In this document: piece after piece, positions 58,152 through 64,000 of the stretch | Position numbering within the stretch: the first letter of the stretch is position 1 | Layout: the number at the start of each line of letters is the position of its first letter | Assembly: GCA_037954325.1 (NCBI GenBank) | Contig: JBBMNZ010000013.1 | Span: 11,837,001 to 11,901,000 of the forward strand | Direction: 5' to 3' | DNA from: Fistularia commersonii | Lineage: Eukaryota; Chordata; Actinopteri; Syngnathiformes; Fistulariidae | Length of the DNA: 64,000 nt | Position numbers and translations under genes: made by a program | The notes under the pieces: generated by a model | Seen by the model: the letters and a program-made list of their open reading frames with translations, nothing else | What the model was told of the DNA's origin: nothing | Databases searched by the model: none

Positions 58152-59091
58152 ATTTATGTATATTTAAGTGCTGCACAGAAACCTCTGCCACTATTCTTCT
58201 TATGTACTCGATACATATATTTTCATTTATTACAAAATTATGTTATACGTTAATATTAAGCTTTTCTTATGCCGTTAAAATCCAATTTCTCATCTGCTAT
58301 CATAACACTACTTTTGTACGTATACGCTGTCTGGTTTTGCACTAAAACTGCACAGAAACCTGTTGGTTCTCCACATGCAAAATGCATATATTTATACATT
58401 TCAGTTTTTATGCCGTTAAATAGCCTTCATGTTTTTACCTCAGCAGCAGTCAATTTTATCTGCGTGCACATTCTAGTTGAATTCGTATTATTTAATGTTT
58501 ATTGTGCACTGTACTTTCAATGTGGATTCTATTATTATCTTGTTAATTTCATGTCACTGTGGGATATTGAGAAACATCTACTCAATGCATCTGTATGTCT
58601 TGACAAGTGGAGAAATTGACAATAGTGAGAGCGAGAGAATTCATCATAAATGTATGGCTTTATCACAGAAAGTGAACAGGATATTTTGTCTTTGTGTCAA
58701 TATTTCTATCCCATAACGAACATGACCGAGTCATTCCAGGGTCTTCGTTGCATTACTCAAGAGTTACATGTACCAGTAATGGAATTCAGCACGTTCAGAC
58801 AGACAGATAAACAAACAGCCATGACAACATCGTCTCTCTGGCAAAGTTACTGAGATGCCAACGGGCTGACGTGGCTGCACCGCAGCCTGGAAAGTACAGC
58901 TGATCCACAGCTGTGCTCTTCCATAGATCTGACTCAGTCTAAAAAGAAAGCCTTGATAACCATTGAGCATATCTTTGTTTTTTGTTTTTTTTGGCATCTA
59001 CCTCAATAAAGGGATTTGAAGAAAGAACATATCATTGCAGAAATGGAAGTGAGGCAAATAATCTTTTTTTTTCTTTTTTTTTTTCGTTCAG

Positions 59092-59260
59092 CTGCATTTC
59101 CAGACACCAAAGGAACTCCGAGGTTCTTATTGACAGTGTCCAACAAGGGCTGGAAGCCGTTAACAGACTGTGAATTTCGACAGCCCAGCACTCCTCCAAT
59201 TAGCAGCATCATTGAGCTCCACTACGGCGAGCAGTGCTATTATAGACACATCAACACAGG
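59092..59260 (+). other. exon-like segment in pdgfc intron
   Basis: A long pyrimidine tract ending ttcgttcag is followed by 169 nt open in one frame, to CACAGG|gtcagt. It encodes AFPDTKGTPRFLLTVSNKGW, then KPLTDCEFRQPSTPPISSII and ELHYGEQCYYRHINTG. I recognise no family. It is opposite in strand to pdgfc. A second frame is also open for 27 codons. Confidence 0.25.
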
Positions 59261-62183
59261 GTCAGTAAAGCTATAATTGATGGAGGAGAACTCACATTTA
59301 CAGAATTAAGAGCAGAGCATTTAACAGGAACATCATGACATCTAACAGGCTAGAAGAAACTCTGTCGACTTTAACACAATAAAGCGAAGCGAAAGGATGC
59401 CATATCAAAATTCAGTGCAATTGTTGGTCTTCAGTCTGCAAGATAAAAAAAAAAAAAATAGGAAAGTCGCTTTCAAAGCAATCACTATTTCACCATCTGT
59501 AGACTACCGTTGGATGGTGGTTGATGCATGCATCAGTTTTATCTAGTATTCCTAATATATATTTAATATTCCTATTTATCAAATGTCGTAATCCTAGAAT
59601 GTAGCTTCAAAAAGAAAAAGAAAAAAGAAATTCAAATTTTTGTAAAGGCTTAAAAAAGGAATTATATATGAGTTATTGGTAGATATATTCAAAATTACTT
59701 TATGAGGAATGACTGTAATTAATCGTTTAATTTAAATGATATAATTTGATTATTGGTCTGTGCCTCCAAGACAGTTGTTTTGCATAAAGTGTAACTACAC
59801 TAAATTCTTCTAACAATATGCCCTGAATACTCAGCAAGATTTAGAGATTTAATTTAATGTTATGATGTCAAATTTTTAGTTACTGTCAAGTTTACTTTGT
59901 AGAAACTAAACAAAACAACTTTTCAACGGTATTGATGTATGCAAACACAATCAAGGAAAGTTGCTTTCTTTTTCATCAAACTGTGCACACCTATTTGTGA
60001 AGACCATTCTGTTAGCAAAGAAGAGTAAGTTTGTGTAAAATGTAGCTCTCTGACTGGTGATTAGGAAGAAGTCAACACACTTATCAGTTTCCAACACAAC
60101 AGGATAGCACAGTAAATGAAAACATGGCTCATATTTGATTATTGCTGCCTAGTTGCACGGTGTGAACTGAGTTTCATAAGCATGTTTCCCTCCCCTTGAC
60201 ATTGTGCTGTGGGTCATGCTTCTGCAGATATCATGTACCGTGGCACATACATTAACTCGTCATGCCATCATGTGACGCTAGTCCGGATCTCTTATTAAAC
60301 CCATTGTATCCATGAATGCACATACCTCAACAAATCGCATGCATCTCCACCTTAAAATAGACTGAAGAGCCATCAACTAAAAAAGCAAAAACATGAAACA
60401 TAGGTCTGGAAAAAAACACCAGAATGGTATTCATCAAGGTTAAGGAGACAATTTCTGAAATACCATTCAAAATTATATAGATACATATCACCAATGACTG
60501 CATCAGTGTAAATCCATGTTATGTTTTGCTGTGAGATTGGATGCTGCTCTTTTCCAGGATCCAGCTCCGCCTACAGATTCTGACTTCTGTCGCATTTTCT
60601 TTTCATGTCCTTTTCTTCCAAAGAGGCTGACTTAAACCCGGTTGCAATTCATACAGTGAAAAATAAGCAAAAGACAAACTCTCGAGGTATCGGTGACTAG
60701 ACAGTTGAGGACTAAGATTCAATCACTTAGCCACAAGGGAAAAAATAATTAAAAAGCTAAGTATGAAAAATTCTATTTACTACATCGGCAACATAACTTC
60801 TTATGAACTTTCCTATATGTTGCGATTTGTAAGTTAGAGAGGACAACAGCCCAAACAGGAAGAGCCCTGTTCTTGAAAAAAAAAAAACATCCGATATCAA
60901 ATGTGGATATTACAAGAAGATATGTTCGCTAGTGCATTCCACGATGTTTGACAAAATCTAATAAATGGCGCTTGAGGTCAAATGAAAGTGCAAGAGTTCC
61001 AACGCTATTGTCACAGATACAGTGGAAGCATACAAATGTATTTCTGGGGACTAAAATGACAGGTTCAGCAAACAATGTTGAGAAGACAGCTCTGAAATAG
61101 CATCTTAAAAAGACCTCTGAATAACAACATCTTCTCTTTCGCATGGTGTTGCAAACCACTTCCTTGCACATGAGAGCTTTGATTAAGCGACTGTTTTGCA
61201 TTTAAAAAAAGTTTTTTTTTATTTTTTTTTTATCCGTTTCACTATACGCCGCACACTGCAATTGAGGTTGCTATAAAAACAGACCTCAGTTTTATCATGC
61301 CAACTGTGAGACTCCTGCGTGGCTTTCACTATTATTACCATCTGCTGGATGTTTAGTCTAAACTTCCCATTTCCTTCTTTCTAACTTTCTCTGTTCGCAT
61401 TGAAGGTTTTATGTGTTGAGCTAGTGGCGTTATGCAGAAAAAAACACGATGTGGTAAAGGAAGACTGATTCACATCTTGAGACTGTAAAACTCTTCATTC
61501 CTTCAAGACAAACAAAGCTGACGGAGAGATGTCGCTGCCAAGGTAGCAGACCTGTTTAATTCTGGATCAGGACCTCACATAAACAATGATTTATGTTTTG
61601 TTTGCTCCCCCGACCCACAGCACCCACCACTCAACAACTCTCATGCTCCATTCAACAGACTCATTCTCTTCTCTGTTTTAACAACCTCTTTGCCTTGGAC
61701 CTTGCACTTTCCCAAACTCTCTTCCTATGAATTACAGACTGTCTTATTTTTCCCCCTTCTATTGCATGGAAGTGGTGGGGTGCTTGTTTAAATATAAACT
61801 AAAGTGCTGGCCCCTGCATGGCACCAGGTTCCAGTAGTCAGTTGACCACAGAGGAAACAGAGTGCTGCTGTTCTGCAGTTCACCTCCTCTGTCAGGAGAA
61901 AGTTCAAAGAGGAGCCAGACTGACCGTGCAGGGGCCAAAACTTCCTTTCCTTCTTAAAGTTTCCACACCTTCTAGTGCTGGAAATAAAAGGAAAAACTCT
62001 CTTGGGACAAATATTTTAAGTCTGCGATTAGTGAGCTCCTCATTGGATTATTGTATTTTCTCTTCAACACACACAGCCGGAAGCTATTTGGAATTACTTA
62101 ATTTATAATAATTCAATTTTTAAAGTAACACATTTTTATTCACTTGATGGAGTATTAAATACTTGGATTATTATAAAAATTAG

Positions 62184-62461
62184 TGCTTCCACCTCACAGC
62201 ATAAAAGACCCTGGTTGGATTGGTGAGGTGTTTGCATGTTCTCCCCATGTCTGTGTGGGTTTCCTTTGGATTCTTGGGTTTTCCTCCAAAAAACATGCAG
62301 AAAGTTAATTGGGGAAAAATTGCCCTGGTGTGTGAACGGTTCTTTGTCAGTGGCCCTGCGATTGACTGGCGACCAGTGCAGTGTTTACCCCGCCAATGAC
62401 AGCTGGGAGAGGCTCCAGCATCCCCCCTGAGTGTAGGATAAGCGGAAGCTAACGGGTGGAT
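62184..62461 (+). repeat. dispersed teleost repeat
   Basis: It keeps GTTTGCATGTTCTCCCCATG, GCCCTGCGATTGACTGGCGA and GAGAGGCTCCAGCATC, ending in GATAAGCGGAAGC. The 5' end is missing relative to the copy at 34631. Confidence 0.75.
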
Positions 62462-62621
62462 TTAACTGGCTGTTCTGGTTCTTAAAATAAACTAAATAAC
62501 TAACTGAAATAAATGTAGTCATGGTTGGTGAAGAATTCCTGATGATGATGATTATTACTATCACTACTTTTATGAAAAATATTTTTATGAAAAATATTAC
62601 AATTTTTGCTCCAGCAGCCTT

Positions 62622-62680
62622 GTGGTCCTGAGTGCAGGATGAGCCAGATGAATGAGTGAATGAATGAATGAATGAATTAG
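62622..62680 (+). repeat. remnant of the dispersed repeat with (GAAT)n
   Basis: GGTCCTGAGTGCAGGATGAG is the 3' end of the repeat, followed by GAAT units. It lies 160 bp after the larger copy. Confidence 0.55.
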
Positions 62681-63310
62681 CATTGGCCTTTTTATTCCGT
62701 CTACAATGTCACTCTCCCGTACAACCGGGAGGCTTCATAGCAGCTTCTTACAAGGTACCCGGAGCGACCAGTGATAAAACAAATGAGGAATAGGCCGTGA
62801 AACATAAAATTTTGACATGCTTTTTTTGCAAGAGAAAACCAAATCTCTGAAAGTCCACGAGTGTGAAGGAGAAAAAACTCGACAGTTGAGTTGAGTCTTC
62901 AAAACACAGATTCGAGCTTGTCTGGTTTCTCTCAAGAACCGCCGGTGTCTTTGTCGTGCACATCAACCTTTTGTGGACATGAGCATACATCACTTGAGCG
63001 TAGGCAACCTTTTTAATTCAAGAAGCACCATTCCCTACTGCTGGTTGTAAGAAAGCTGCAACCTGCTCACATTCCAGATGTTTTATGATGTAATAAACCC
63101 TTCTAAATATGTTTATTCATGTAGATATGTATATGATTGAATTATTATTTTTATGTGATGTATTCCTTGACAGCTTGCACAGGAAAAAAAAACACATGTG
63201 GCTTTTGTTAATCTTCAGAAACTGGTTTGAAGGGGAGAGGTGAATTGAATAAATTGCCGCATCCTGATTCCTCTGTGCCTTACAAGTGACTTGCTGTCTT
63301 TCGTATTGTA

Positions 63311-63597
63311 CAAGACTGTCTCAGAAAATTAGAATATTGTGATAAAGTTCTTTATCTTCTGTAATGCAATTACAAAAACAAAAATGTCATACATTCTGGA
63401 TTCATTACATATCATCTGAAATATTGCAAGCCTTTCATTATTTTGATCTTGCTGATTATGGTTTACATCTTGAGAAAACTCAAAAGTCCTATCCCAAAAT
63501 ATTAGAATATCATTAAAAAGTCATTTTTGTTTTTTTAATTGCATTACGGAAGATAAAGACGTCTATCACAATATTCTAATTTTCTGAGACAGTCCTG
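63311..63597. mobile_element. MITE with long terminal inverted repeats
   Basis: The left end CTGTCTCAGAAAATTAGAAT and the reverse complement of the right end CAGGACTGTCTCAGAAAATT match over about 35 bp, with one difference near the tip. The 287-bp interior has no coding capacity. A repeat with this 'CTGTCTCAGAAAATTAGAATATT' end is widespread in fish genomes; the superfamily is not assigned because no target-site duplication is clear. Confidence 0.85.
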
Positions 63598-64000
63598 AAG
63601 ATATGCAGTTTGTTTTCAATCACAGAAGGTAATCGTGCACTACTTTTTCTCAACAATTGTTTCCTTATTTCTGTTTTTTCCCCATAAACAAAATCTTTCA
63701 TGCCGTGCTGAACTGAATTTTCCCGCAACAGAACTTAATAATACAGTCCTGATAGTCAGCGTGGCACCCGATATATTTTCAGCGTAATCTCGTGTCAGCT
63801 ATTGCCTCCGTGTCAACAACGTTGTTCTGGGTTTAGAGGTGCAGAAAGTGCGGCAAAATATTATGTATAAGATATAGAAGAACAGGAAGGCTTTTGTCAG
63901 ATTTCATTGGGCTGCAGGCGATTAGGGATTAATGAGGAGTTGAGCTGTTTATTTAAAGCAAGTGAATGGAGCTGACATGGTACCTTAAAACGCAGTAGTC

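Larger units (their letters stand above)
55495..64000 (-). other. pdgfc intron 3 (part)
   Basis: No CUB-domain exon was found on the minus strand, so this is probably a large intron running off the right edge, as expected for a gene with very long introns in mammals. It holds the repeats and the exon-like segment listed separately. The 131-codon open frame at 56975-57370 is judged accidental. Confidence 0.6.

Overview
This is vertebrate nuclear DNA, almost certainly from a ray-finned (teleost) fish. Multi-exon genes with GT-AG introns encode vertebrate-type proteins. The sequence between them is AT-rich and scattered with fish-typical repeats: RTE-like LINE tails, hAT-type MITEs, the 'GGCACGG-GGTGCAGTGGTTAGCAC' dispersed repeat and many microsatellites. 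The species cannot be named from this window. All gene names come from reading the sequence and from remembered family features; no search was run.

Region 1 (1-9.3 kb, plus strand) holds the 3' seven coding exons of aga (aspartylglucosaminidase, a lysosomal amidohydrolase). The exons for the signal peptide and N-terminus lie left of the window. The Asp|Thr autocleavage site, the GRVGDSP substrate loop and three disulfide pairs are readable.

Region 2 (9.3-18.2 kb, minus strand) is a complete neil3 (NEIL3 DNA glycosylase). It has ten exons whose lengths sum to 1743 nt, or 580 codons plus a stop. The order is MVEGPGC start, catalytic lysine, H2TH, FPG-type zinc finger, NZF/RanBP2 zinc finger and two GRF zinc fingers. 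aga and neil3 are tail to tail, with poly(A) signals only about 26 bp apart. The neil3 start lies in a short CpG-rich stretch.

Region 3 (18.3-about 53 kb) has no confidently recognisable gene. It carries three hAT-type MITEs, two of them with clear 8-bp target-site duplications and one with a degraded one. It also has several RTE-like LINE tails, a LINE reverse-transcriptase fragment eroded by a TA microsatellite, and a three-copy short repeat with a possible hairpin. Two orphan exon-like segments are noted.

Region 4 (about 53-64 kb, minus strand) contains the last three coding exons of pdgfc (platelet-derived growth factor C). They cover the hinge, the activation site and the complete cystine-knot growth-factor domain. 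The CUB exons were not found and should lie to the right of the window. In human, AGA, NEIL3 and VEGFC are together at 4q34 and PDGFC is at 4q32, so neil3-pdgfc adjacency is a local rearrangement relative to human.

No operon-like cooperation is expected. aga acts in lysosomal glycoprotein breakdown, neil3 in replication-linked DNA repair, and pdgfc in extracellular growth-factor signalling. The points most worth checking are the overlapping aga/neil3 3' ends, the basic linker in the aga alpha chain, the shortened NEIL3 N-terminal domain, the triple tandem splice acceptor at the PDGF-C activation site, the orphan exon-like segments and the small hairpin repeat.
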